A DNA stretch of 64,000 bases from Rhinopithecus roxellana (taxonomy: Eukaryota > Chordata > Mammalia > Primates > Cercopithecidae). The stretch spans positions 83,085,295-83,149,294 of the forward strand of contig NC_044560.1 in assembly GCF_007565055.1 (NCBI RefSeq). The letters are read 5' to 3'. The translations under genes and the position numbers were made by a program. Positions 13,101-24,200 of the stretch are shown one piece after another. Positions within the stretch are counted from its first letter, which is position 1. Each line of letters opens with the position of its first letter. The notes under the pieces are model-generated. The model was not told the origin of the DNA. It saw only the letters and a program-made list of their open reading frames with translations, and did no database searches.

Positions 13101-13406
13101 GCCGAGCGCGATGGCACACGCCTGTAATCCCAGCACTTTGGGAGGCCGAGGTGGGCGGATCACAAGGTCAGGAGTTTGAGACCAGCCTGGCAACATAGTG
13201 AAACCTCGTCTCTACTAAAAATACAAAAAATTAGCTGGGCGTGGTGGCAGACGCCTGTAATCCCAGCTACTTGGGAGGCTGAGGCAGGAGAATCACTTGA
13301 ACCCAGAAGGTGGAGGTTGCAGTGAGCCAAGATTATGCAACTGCATTTCAGCTCAGGTGATAGTGCGAGACTCTGTCTCAAAAAAAAAAAAAAAAAAAAA
13401 AAAAAA
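13101..13406 (+). mobile_element. Alu in the KPNA6 3'UTR (first of a pair)
   Basis: Forward Alu flanked by 'tccacatct' on both sides. Confidence 0.92.
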
Positions 13407-13417
13407 TCCACATCTTC

Positions 13418-13727
13418 AGCTGGGCATGGTGGCTCATGCCTGTAATCCTAGCACTTTGGGAGGCCGAGGCAGGTGGATCACTTGAGGTCAGGAGTTCAAA
13501 ACCAGCCTGGCCAACATAGTGAAACCCCATCCCTACTTAAAAAAAAAAAAAAAAAAAAAAAAAAATTAGCCGGGTGTGATGGTGGGCACCTGTGATCCCA
13601 GCTACACGGGAGGCTGAGGCAGGAGAATCTCTTGAACCCAGGAGGCAGAGGTTGCAGTGAGCCAAGATTGCGTCAGCCTGGGTGACAGGGTGAGACTCTG
13701 TCTCAAAAAAAAAAAAAAAAAAAAAAG
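13418..13727 (+). mobile_element. Alu in the KPNA6 3'UTR (second of a pair)
   Basis: Forward Alu with long A runs in the middle linker and tail. The same target word 'tccacatcttca' flanks it on both sides. Confidence 0.92.
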
Positions 13728-14161
13728 TCCACATCTTCATGAACCCTCAGACTCTGAAGTTGGGTGTCGGCTTTTTTAGCCAGCTTTTGTGGGAATTGCC
13801 TTTGACCTATTAAAGAAGGAAAGTGGGTAATGGAGTCCCAGCCACTCAAGAGACTGGATATCCCCCAAGAATGGCTTGAGTTACCAGCTATGGACCCTTG
13901 GAAGATGAATCTAATCCTTCTCACTGGTTTTTCTTTGCAAATTCATTTGCTTTTATTTTTCTAATAACTATAAACTCTATTTTCCATGTTCTCAGGGCCC
14001 CTGGGTAGACAGACACAGCTTGATTTCAGAGCATACGTAGGCCAAGAAACCATGGCATTGAGTGTGCTGAGTCCAGACAAATGTTATTTATATACACATC
14101 CAAATTTGAAGAGAAAATGTATTTCTTTAGGTTTCAAACACTGTAATAGATATAAAGCAAA

Positions 14162-14167
14162 AATAAA
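14162..14167 (+). terminator. KPNA6: Probable KPNA6 polyadenylation signal
   Basis: Canonical AATAAA after the second 3'UTR Alu, in an A-rich context and followed by GT-rich sequence. Cleavage would fall near 14185. Chosen because no later signal precedes the L1 and Alu-filled intergenic DNA. Confidence 0.6.
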
Positions 14168-14309
14168 AACCTGTTGCAAAGTTCTAAATTGTCTTCTTTG
14201 GTTTGGAGTGACCCTAGACTGGATTTGGGGGAAGAGAATAAGGAGGTATTTAAACTTGTAGCTTAACAGTGGAAATAAGAGTTGTACCAACTTGTACCTG
14301 CTGTAAAGT

Positions 14310-14643
14310 TTTTTTCATCGGCTTTATTGAAATATAACTGACACAATAAATTGTACATATTTAAAGTATATACACTTTGATAAATTGAAACACATATGCA
14401 CCCATAAAACAACCACAAGGGCCGGGCGCGGTGGCTCAAGCCTGTAATCCCAGCACTTTGGGAGGCTGAGACGGGCGGATCACGAGGTCAGGAGTTCGAG
14501 ATCATCCTGGCTAACACGGTGAAACCCCGTCTCTACTAAAAAGTACAAAAAAGCTAGCCGGGCGAGGTGGCTGGCGCCTGTAGTCCCAGAGCTGAGATCC
14601 GGCCACTGCACTCCAGCCTGGTTGACAGAGCGAGACTCCGTCT

Positions 14644-14684
<41 letters not shown>

Positions 14685-14740
14685 AACCACAAGATAGTGA
14701 ATATATCTATGATCTTCATAAGCCATAAGCTTCCTGCTTG
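14310..14740 (-). mobile_element. L1 3'UTR remnant split by an Alu
   Basis: The text around 14315-14419 ('ttattgaaatataactgac', 'aaagtatatacactttgat') and 14694-14740 is typical antisense L1M 3'-end sequence, interrupted by the Alu at 14420. Confidence 0.7.
14420..14680 (+). mobile_element. AluY, cercopithecoid-type, with internal right-arm deletion
   Basis: It contains 'ctagccgggcgaggtgg' and 'gagatccggccactg', lacks about 65 bp between 'gtagtcccag' and 'agctgagatcc', and has a tail of about 37 A. The target duplication 'aaaacaaccacaag' lies at 14406-14419 and about 14680-14693. Confidence 0.93.
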
Positions 14741-14875
14741 AGAATCCCTCCTTTCTGCCCCACCTCCAGCAACCACTGAGCTGTGGCTGTCACTGTAGTT
14801 CAGTTTGCATTTTCTAGAGTTTTTCTAAATGATTTTGACTTACTGTCATCAGCACTACTCTACAGCCCTTCGAAC

Positions 14876-15169
14876 CTTTTTTTTGTTGTTGAAACGGAGG
14901 TTTTTATTCTTGGCATCCAGGCTAGAGTGCAATGGCGTGACCTTGGTTCAGTGCAACCTCTGCCTCCCGGGTTCAAGTAATTCTCCTGCCTTAGCCTCCC
15001 AAGTAGCTGGGATTACAGGCGCCCACCACCACGCCCAGCTAATTTTTGTATTTTTAGTAGAGACGGTTTCACCACGTTGGCCAGGCTGGTCTTGAACTCT
15101 TGATCTCAGGTGATCCGCCTGCCTCCACCAAAGTGCTGGGATTACAGGCATGAGCCATCGTGCCTGGCC
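14876..15169 (-). mobile_element. Alu
   Basis: Reverse Alu in the KPNA6-TXLNA intergenic gap. Confidence 0.9.
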
Positions 15170-15388
15170 TGAACCTCTTAAGATCAAATAATTCACAGAC
15201 TCCTCCTTTCAGTTTAGATCAATTCCTAAAACATAGATTACAGACAAGCAGCCAGAAAGTTTATTGAACCCACAGGAAGGTTTTGCTTGGTGGAGTGTTT
15301 AAGTTTGAATTAGTTGCCAACATTTTTTTAAAAACTCAAGAAATGTCTGTCTGGAAAAAGACTGTCATGAAGTATCCATTTTTAAAAA

Positions 15389-15682
15389 GAGGCCAAGCTC
15401 TTTGGCTCATGCCTGTAATCCCAACCCTTTGGGAGGCCAAGGCAGGAGGATCACTTGAGGCCAGGAGTTCAAGACCAGCCTGGGCAGCATAGTGAGACCT
15501 GTCTCTACAAAAAAATTTAAAAGCTGGCTGTGGTGGCACATACCTGTAGTCCTAGCTACTTGGGAGGCTGGGGCAAAGAGGATCACTTGAGTCCAGGTGG
15601 TCGAGTCTGCAGTGAGCTATAATGATCACTGCACTCCAGCCCCAGCAGCCGAGTAAAACCCATCTACAAAAAAGAAAAATAC
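15389..15682 (+). mobile_element. Alu (AluJ-like)
   Basis: Forward, diverged Alu in the intergenic gap. Confidence 0.85.
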
Positions 15683-15689
15683 TATCTGG

Positions 15690-16100
15690 CCCTACCCGGC
15701 CTGAGTTTCTGCTTGGTAACAATGTGCAAGAGCTGCTGTATTTTACTGCAATCACCACCTCTCTCTCAATCTGGCAGGTGCTAATATTGTTGCTATATAT
15801 TGTTTATAGCAAAGGAGAAAGTAACTTGTTAACCCCTATTTCTGTCAAATATTCTTGCCTGTTCTCATTACCTAGCCGGCCCCTCTAGGCTATTGTTGGC
15901 CTTCCACTAATCCTCTACCCTTCACCCCAGGCATACATTTTTATGTTCTTTATCTCACCACCCTCTATATGAAAATGTATCAAGGCCTGATTTATATGGT
16001 GCCTCCTCAAGAGAGTTCCAGAATGCTTTTCTAGAAATAATCAGAGCCTTGGTTTCAGGACACCTAGATTCCAAATCTTTCTGAGCCTCAGTTCCATCAT
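15690..16100. other. Intergenic sequence, nothing recognised
   Basis: AT-rich unique sequence between KPNA6 and TXLNA. No convincing open reading frame or known repeat was seen. Confidence 0.5.
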
Positions 16101-16102
16101 TA

Positions 16103-16300
16103 TACTACAAGTTGAATATCTCTTATCCAACATGCTTGGGACCAGAAGTGTTTCGAATTTGGGATTTTCTCAAACTCTACCGGTTGAGCTTCCTTAATCT
16201 GAAAATCTGAAATCCAAAATGCACTGCTCTGAAGTCTTTCACTGAGCCTTTGGGGGAAATATTATTTAACATCCTAACAGCCCTAAACCAACGCTCAATT
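16103..16300 (+). mobile_element. Tigger-like DNA transposon remnant
   Basis: 'gaatatctcttatccaa', 'cttgggaccagaagtgttt' and 'aatctgaaatccaaaatgc' are typical of the TcMar-Tigger non-autonomous elements common in primates. The middle is deleted relative to the family as I know it. Confidence 0.7.
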
Positions 16301-16859
16301 AGTACAACAGTTAACAATCTTCTCTACCCACAGTCTGATGCGAGGCTCTGGGACTAGAATATTTAGCCAACAGTTCTTGCAAAATTAACTGACTTATAAG
16401 CAAATAGTAATTTCAACACCTCACTGCTAATGCTGTAACAGAACTCTGCAGACCTAGGGAGCAAGTACGGATTGCAGAGCACTGGGAAGGTTCTGAAGTG
16501 ACCTTTGAACTGGGCCTCAAAAAATTTTGGGTTTGGCAAAAGCCAAACCTCTTAGGCTTCAAAGTCTAGGCACCAGGATTGTTGGGTTTGACTTCATTAT
16601 CCAGAAACAATGAGGATACAGAATTGTGATCTCACGTGTAGAGAATTGTGGGGTTTTTTCCTACTTTAACCCCAGTGAGACTTTGTAGAGTGTCGGGTAG
16701 AGAAAAGGCTCATGAATATGCCTGAAGCCTAACTCAGCACCTTCCTGAGGAACTGACTGCCAAAACGGTAATGGAGAGGGGAAAATATGACCTACTTTCA
16801 CAAGTTACCTTGACTGCCTCAGGGAAACCTGCTGTGGTAGTGTTTCTTCTGGGTAAAAG

Positions 16860-17225
16860 ATAGGGTAGCCGAGTAGTTACCTGGGTGCTGGTGTCAGACT
16901 TACGTTTTGAATCCCTGTTTTAACCACTCACTATCCATGTGACCTTGGACAAGTTACCTAACCTTTCTCTTACTGTCCTTTTCCGTAAAATGGGGATAAC
17001 AGATAGTAGTTATTTCTGAGTGGTTATGAGAACCAAGCTATTAGATACTGGGAAAGCACACAGTAAGCGTTCAAGGAACTGTTACTGTTATTAAAAGCCT
17101 CCTTCGGAAGGACATCGAGGCCCAGAGAGAGAAAAGAACGTCCAGCCACACAGCAAATCCGTGATGAAGTTGGGACTGGAGTGTGGGTCTCCTGAGTCTC
17201 AGTCCAGGACTCTTATCCCTCTTCC
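16860..17225 (+). repeat. MIR-type SINE sequence upstream of TXLNA
   Basis: Shows the MIR core 'tgaccttggacaagttacc' and 'aaaatggggataac', then 'cacagtaagcgttcaa'. A second MIR/L2-like segment follows at 17095-17225 ('gaggcccagagag'). Confidence 0.72.
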
Positions 17226-17439
17226 CGAGTCCTCGGAGTTCCTGGATGGAGTCACATTTGTTCACGGCCAGGGAGGAAGGTTTGATGGAGGCCTGCAGGA
17301 AACAATAGCCAGGCGCAAAGGCTTTGGGAGTTGAAACATAGCTTCTGCGAGATAGAAACAAGGTTGACGTGGGCACTCGTGCAGAATGACGGGCTCCTTT
17401 TGGACTCGGAGGACTACAGCCCCTTATGCACTTTAGGAT

Positions 17440-18130
17440 CTGCGGGGAGCCCCTGTGTAGGGAGGAACGCGTAGTCTTTTCCCTGCCCCGCCCTCCCGGC
17501 GCGCCCGCCTCCGAGGCCGCCCTCGCTTCGTCCTTCCCAGCAAGCTCCGCGCCGGCGCCGGCTATTGATTGGCTGAGGCGGGAGCAGGCGGCTCGCCGGC
17601 AGCGGTTACTCGGGGTTTCCGGTGCGAGGCCAGAGCTGGGGAAGCCGTCGGACGTCGGCGGTGAGGTACGTGCCGTGGCGGCCATTGGGCGAGACTATTT
17701 GAGGGTGTGCGGGCCGGGATGTTCTCGGCCTGTGGGGAAATCACGCCAACTCCGCGCGTGGGCCGGCGGTGGGCGCGGGGGGAGGCTGCCTGGGGGGGTG
17801 CGCATGCGCGGGCGTGCCTCGAGGCTGGAGGGCACACGGGGCGTGGGTGGCTGCGCGCGCGGGGGCGCACGTGGGGCCTGAGGGGCGGGGGCGGCGCCGG
17901 CGCCGGGAGTCCCGCCACGTCAGTCTCCGGCCCTGAGCCAATCCCGGGCCCGGCCTGCCGCGAGGGGGCCGGTTGTGTCGGGAAGTGGCTCCAGGGAGAA
18001 AAGAGGCCTCTTACCTCACCCGCTGCGGGAGCTGCGCCCCGAAAGCCTGTCCCGGCACGCCGGGCTCCTTCTGACCCTCCAAGACCCGAGAGCCGTTGGC
18101 GCCCTCTGCCAGGGCCGGCCGGTCCGTTTA
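17440..18130 (+). promoter_or_regulatory. TXLNA: TXLNA CpG-island promoter and first exon region
   Basis: Very GC- and CpG-rich block in AT-rich surroundings. It has an inverted CCAAT box (GATTGG, 17567-17572), GC boxes, and a perfect NRF1-type palindrome GCGCATGCGC at 17800-17809. No TATA box was seen. A non-coding first exon probably ends with a donor near 17661 or 17666, and exon 2 probably starts at 18176 after 'ttttctgatccag'. The transcription start cannot be fixed from sequence alone. Confidence 0.8.
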
Positions 18131-18259
18131 TTTTAAGAAGCTTTGTGCGCCTGCTGTGGGGATTTTCTGATCCAGGCTGCGAAGAATTTCGAAGTCTGGA
18201 AAATAGCAACTGTGTTTGTTTCTAAAGGATCTTCTCCTGACCCAGCATCGCTCATCACA

Positions 18260-21200
18260 ATGAAGAACCAAGACAAAAAGAACGGGGCTGCCAAACAATC
18301 CAACCCAAAAAGCAGCCCGGGACAACCGGAAGCAGGACCCGAGGGAGCCCAGGAGCGGCCCAGCCAGGCGGCTCCTGCAGCAGAAGCAGAAGGTCCCGGC
18401 AGCAGCCAGGCTCCTCGGAAGCCGGATGGTGTGTGCCAGCTCTGCGTTGCCAGCGGGCAGGGGGTGGAGCTCTGGGGCCGGCCTCGCTTCTGGACTTAGA
18501 GGCCGAGGCCAGGTTGTCCGGGAGGAGGGAATGTAGAATGAGAGGACAGTGCTGGGGCCGTGGTCCCCCCTGAATTCTGGCGAGTTGGCGGAGCCGCTGC
18601 CTCTAAGCACAGGAACAGAGTTCTGGAGAGAAGCTCTAACGGGATTAAGTCAGGTGGCAGCCAAACGGGGCACCCAGTCAGGAAATCCAGGTCCGGTTTG
18701 AAACACCTCAGCCACTAGCAGCTAACTGCCCTTCCTGTTTGAGGCATTTCTAGAATGATCTGAAAGGTAAAAAATGGTTTTGTGAGGGGGAAGGAGATGG
18801 ACTAGAAGTTGCACCATGCCATTCCTGTGTGCTGATGCTTTACATACTTTTATGATCATAACAAACATATTCGGGTGGTAGTGAGAAATAGTTGTGTCAT
18901 TTTACAAGTAAACAGACTTAAAGAAGTTAAGCTTAACTATATTACTATAATTTCTTGATTCAAAAGATGTTTCGAATCTAAATTCTGACAGGAACTAGAT
19001 TTGCTGAATAATACTCTATTCTTGCTTCTCAGTTTCCATAAAAAAAGAAAAGTTAGGCAACATTTAACTCAAACTGATGAGTTTGGCTGGACCTGAAAAT
19101 TCCCAACCAGTGGTATAATTGTCTTCTTTCTCACTCTACCCCTCATCCTCTCCTGCTGTAGGGGCTCAAGCCAAAACGGCTCAGTCTGGGGCCCTTCGTG
19201 ATGTCTCTGAGGAGCTGAGTCGCCAATTGGAAGACATACTGAGCACATACTGTGTGGACAGTAACCAGGGGGGGCCTGGTGAGGATGGGGCACAGGGTGA
19301 GCCAGCTGAACCCGAAGATGCAGAGAAGTCCCGGACCTATGTGGGAAGGAATGGGGAGCCTGAACCAACTCCAGTAGTCAATGGAGAGAAGGAACCCTCC
19401 AAGGGGGATCCAGGCACAGAAGAGATCCGGCAGAGTGACGAGATCGGAGACCGAGACCACCGAAGGCCACAGGAGAAGAAAAAAGCCAAGGGTTTGGGTG
19501 AGCAGAGGGTGGCTCTTTGTGAGGCTGGTGAGGGGAGGGAGTTTGGACTTGACGTTCTCTGAACCAGTCTGTTCCGCCAGGATTCAAAGGAAAACGGTAC
19601 TTCTCAGAGCAGCAAGTCACTCTAGTCTAATCAAAGCCAGGGATGTGGGGGCCACGGCATAGAGAGATGCAGGGTTTCCCAGCACAAGGCCTTCTGGCTT
19701 TTGGAGCAACTGAGGGTTGGCATGGGACCTGTTCTCTCTTTGAGAAAATAGACATGGGAGGCCAGGGTGGGCTCCTGTGCCAGCCAGTACTACCTGCTGT
19801 GTGATCTCGGGTGTGTCCCTTCTCCTCTCTGGGTCTTAGTTTATACTTCTCTTTACAGTAAGCAAATTTGACTAGGCTGGAGTTGAAAACCCAAATGTCT
19901 GCATAAGCTGGGCTGGCCATGGGGCCACATGAAGATGGAGGCTACTTTATCCAAAGACTTTACTGCTTCCTGATTAGTTGCTCTCAACTAGCCAACTGAG
20001 AGCAGGCAAAACTGCAGGCTGGGTGCAGGCTTCTTTTATTTTTATTTATTTATTTGTTTATTTATTTATTTATTTATTTATTGAGACGGAGTCTCGCTCT
20101 GTCACCCAGGCTGAAGTGCAGTGGCACGATCTCGGCTCATTGCAAGATCTGCTCCTAGGTTCACACCAATCTCCTGCCTCAGCCTCCCAAGTAGCTGGAA
20201 CTACAGGTGCCCGCCACCACGCCCGGCTAATTTTTTTTTGTATTTTTAGTAGAGACGGGGTTTCACTGTGTTAGCCAGGATGGTCACGATCTCCTGACCT
20301 CGTGATTCGCCTGCCTCAGCCTCCCAAAGTGCTGGGATTACAGGCGTGAGCCACCATCCCCAGCCTTCTTTTATTTTTTTAATTATTTTTATTTTATTTT
20401 TTTTAAAGAAAAGCCAGCAATGTAGAGTTATGTGAGAACTCTAGATTTTTTCATAGTTAGCAGCTAAAATGGTAAGAGCCAAACAAAACCCATCCGTGGG
20501 TTGGATTTGGCATGCCTGCCTGCAAATTACAGTCTTCATGCTGATCTCTTGGGCCCTTCTGGGAAGGCAGAGGGAAGGCTTCCTGACTCAGGCACAGGCA
20601 ATGGGGAACGGGCAGTGACAGTTATTTTACAGCAGGGTATGTATGTTTGAGAGTCTAGGCCGGGCGTGGTGGCTCATGCCTGTAATTGCAGCACTTTGGG
20701 AGGCTGAGGCGGATGGATCACCTGAGGGTCAGGAGCCTGGCCAACATGATGAAACCCCATCTCTACTAAAAATACAAAAATTAGCTGGGCAAGGTGGCAC
20801 ACGCCTGTAATCCCAGCTACTTGGGAGGTTGAGGCAGGAGAATGGCTTGAACTCCAGAGGCAGAGGTTACAGTGAGCCAAGATCGTGCCACTACACTCCA
20901 GCCTGGGCAACAAGAGTGAAACTCCGTCTCAAAAAAAAAAAAAAAAGAATCTAGAATCTAACGTGGGTGTCATATCCATGTTTTATTCCTGTTCCCCTCT
21001 CCCCTTTTGTATCATCCTACTTTAAAGAGGAACTTTAAAAACTCTTATGGCCGGGCACGGTGGCTCATGCCTGTAATCCCAGCACTTTGGGAGGCTGAGG
21101 CGGCTGGATCACGAGGTCAGGAGTTCAAGACCATCCTGGCTTACATGGTGAAACCCCGTCTCTACTAAAATTACAAAAAAGTAGCCGAGTGTGGTGGCGG

Positions 21201-24200
21201 GCACCTGTAGTCCCAGCTACTCGGGAGGCTGAGGCAGGAGAATGGCGTGAACCCGGGAGGTGGAGCTTGCAGTGAGACGAGATGGCGCCACTGCATACCA
21301 GCCTGGGTGACAGAGTGAGACTCTCTCAAAAAAAAAAAAATTCTTAGGGATGGCTAGGCACAGTGGCTTACACCTGTAACCCAGCACTTTGGGAGGCCAA
21401 GGCGGGCAGATCATGAGGTCGGGAGTTCGAGACCAGCCTGGCCAACATGGTGAAACCCCATTTCTACTAAAGATAAAAAAAATTAGCTGGGCATGGTGGC
21501 ATGTGCCTGTAATCCCAGCTACTCAGGAGGCTGAGGCAGGAGAATCACTTGAACTCAGAAGGCAGAGGTTGCAGTGAGCTGAGATCATGCCATTGCACTC
21601 CAGCCTGGGTGACAGGGTGAGACTCTGTCTCAAAAAAAAAAAAAAAAGAAAAGAAAAAATCTTAGGGTCACATCTATGGAAAGTATCTTCATTTTTTTTT
21701 TTTTTTAGTTCATTTATTTTTTTAAATGGGGTCTCACTTTGTCACCAAGCTGGAGTGCAGTGGCACAATCTCTGCCTCCCTGCAACCTCCGCCTGCCAGG
21801 TTCAAGTGATTCTCCTATCTCAGTTTCCCGAGTAACTGGGACTACAGGCACCCCCCACCACGCCCATTTTGTGTGTATTTTTAGTAGAAACGGGGTTTCA
21901 TCATGTTAGCGTGGTCTCAATCTCTTGACCTCATGATCCACCTTGGCCTCCCAAAATGCTGGGATTACAGGTGTGAGCCACTGCACCTGGCCGAAAGTAT
22001 CTTCATTTTAAAGTTCACTGTTTGGCTACTTTGTTGACAAGAGTTTAGTATTTCTCAAGGAGGCTAAGACATCTATTCCTTTTTGGATCCTACCTCTATC
22101 AGGAGGGTGGGCCTTCCTTGCATTGAAACTGTATGAAACAAGAGCAGGCATTTTTTTTATCCTGCCAATGGTGTCCACTAAGGAGATTTCACTAGGGTAC
22201 AGTCTTTCATTTGATAAGCATTTGTTGAGCATATTTTCTGTGATGGTACTATGGACAATACTGGGGCTACAGTGAGGGCAGGATTGAGTTGGTCCCTATA
22301 GTAAGGAAGGAGCTAATCAACAAGCAAAATATAAAGTATGATGGGGAGGGCTATCTTCAGCACTCATGATGAGTGTGAGCCCAGGCCTGGAGGGGACCCC
22401 TGGAGAAGGGAGTGCATGTCTTTGCTCCTGTGCTTTGCAGGGAAGGAGATCACGTTGCTGATGCAGACATTGAATACTCTGAGTACCCCAGAGGAGAAGC
22501 TGGCCGCTCTGTGCAAGAAGTATGCTGAACTGGTCAGTTCCCCCCTCCGCGGGCACCTTCCCTGCCTTGGGAAAATCAGCATGCCACCTGGTATAGGGTT
22601 GGGGGTGCAGAGGCAGGTAGGTGGCTTAATTTCTGTTCAGCTTTCTCTGAAATACCTGTTAAATGGGGAATCACTCTCAGCCAGCCTCTTCAGGGCTGTG
22701 CAGCAAGAGTTCAAGAAACTGCATATTCCTTAAAAGAAATTTCTCACAGAATGATTCCAAGGTGGTAGGGCCCTTGTTCCTGGCCTGAGTCCAAGACACC
22801 TTGTGATCTTGATGCATCTTCCTCAAATGCAGATGCATAGATCCAGTATCACAGTAAATAAAACTAATGCTAGTCACTTGATACTTTTTCCTTTTACTTC
22901 AGAGCAGTCTTCTTGTCACTGCCTCCTCATATTCCCCATGACATTGACATTTTACAGAAACCAGACTGGCTGTCCTGTAGGATGCCCCCTTCTAGCTTTG
23001 TCATCTCTGTGGTAGCATTTTACTTCTTTACCTCCTAGTGCCTGTCAGTGAAGTAGAAGTTAGCTCTAAAGCTTGATCCAATTCAGCTTCAACTTTTTGA
23101 CAAGAATTCTTCATAAGTAGTACTCTGTACTTCATGTTCCATCACAATAAATGCAAAGCATGCTCTTTGTAAGAGCAACTTTGTTATAAGAGCAACAGTG
23201 TACAACTCTGTTGTAACATTGTTCAGTGGGTTGGGGGTGGGGCAGCCAGATTCTTCCATCATCGGGTCCCCTGTCAGAATTGGAACTAACAGACTTACCT
23301 ATTGATGGTCACAGCCTAAGTATGTATGTATGTATGTATGTATTTATTTTGAGACGGAGTCTCGCTCTGTTGCCCAGGCTGGAGTGCAGTGGCACGATCT
23401 CGGCTCACTGCAAGCTCCACCTCCCAGGTTCACACCATTCTCCTGCCTCAGCCTCCCGAGTAACTGGGACTGCAAGCACCCGCTACCACGCCCAGCTATT
23501 TTTTTTTTTTAGTAGAGATGGGGTTTCACCTTGTTAGCCAGGATGGTCTCAATCTCCTGACCTCGTGATCTGCCCGCCTCAGCCTCCCAAAGTGCTGGGA
23601 TTACAGGCGTGAGCCACTGCACCCAGCCTATTTATGTATTTAGAGACGGAGTCTCGCTCTGTCACCAGGCTGGAGTGCAGTGGCATGGTGTTGACTCACT
23701 ACAACCTCCGCCTCCCAGGTTCAAGCGGTTCTCCTGCCGCAGCCTCCCGAGTAGCTGGGATTACAGGCGCACGCCACCACACCTGGCTAAATTTTGTATT
23801 TTTCAGTAGGGACAGGGTTTCACCATGTTGGCCAGGATGGTCTCGATCTCTTTACCTCGTGATCTGCCCGTCTCGGCCTCCCAAAGTGCTGGGATTACAG
23901 GCGTGAGCTACTGCGCCCAGCCTCTTAAGTGTTTATTTTAAAATTAATTCATTCCGCACACATTTATTAATATTTTCCTGTAGGGAACTTTACTCATCTG
24001 TAAAATGGGGAATGTCATACCTGCCTAATGACATTCTTGTAAGGATTAAATAAAAGGTGTAAGGAAGATAAGCACCCTTTTAGAGTGATCCAGCCAGGGG
24101 AAAATTGCTGATGCAAGAGAGGAAATGAGTTGTTGGAGTGGTGGTGTGAGTAGAGGAGGGGACCTGAGGCCCAGTGCCCAAAAAGGGGGCTTGGCTGTGG

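Larger units (their letters stand above)
8500..14190 (+). other. KPNA6: KPNA6 3' untranslated region
   Basis: Non-coding continuation of the last KPNA6 exon. No exon of another gene is recognisable before an AATAAA at 14162, so a 3'UTR of about 5.7 kb is inferred; the human gene is known for a long 3'UTR. Most of it is unique sequence. It holds a T33 run (10098-10130), an A24 run (10786-10809) and two adjacent Alus near its end (13101-13727). Another AATAAA at 12493-12498 could give a shorter form. Confidence 0.7.

Noticed and set aside
13380..13727. CRISPR-like repetition of short direct repeats
   Set aside because: Only three copies of a 9-12 bp word, explained by Alu target-site duplications in a eukaryotic genome.
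17071..17685. 204-codon antisense open frame across the TXLNA CpG island
   Set aside because: GC-rich sequence lacks stop codons by composition; it crosses a MIR and promoter, and there is no recognisable domain.
17562..18209. 215-codon antisense open frame over TXLNA exon 1/intron 1
   Set aside because: Same compositional reason; overlaps the NRF1/CCAAT promoter elements and resembles no known protein.
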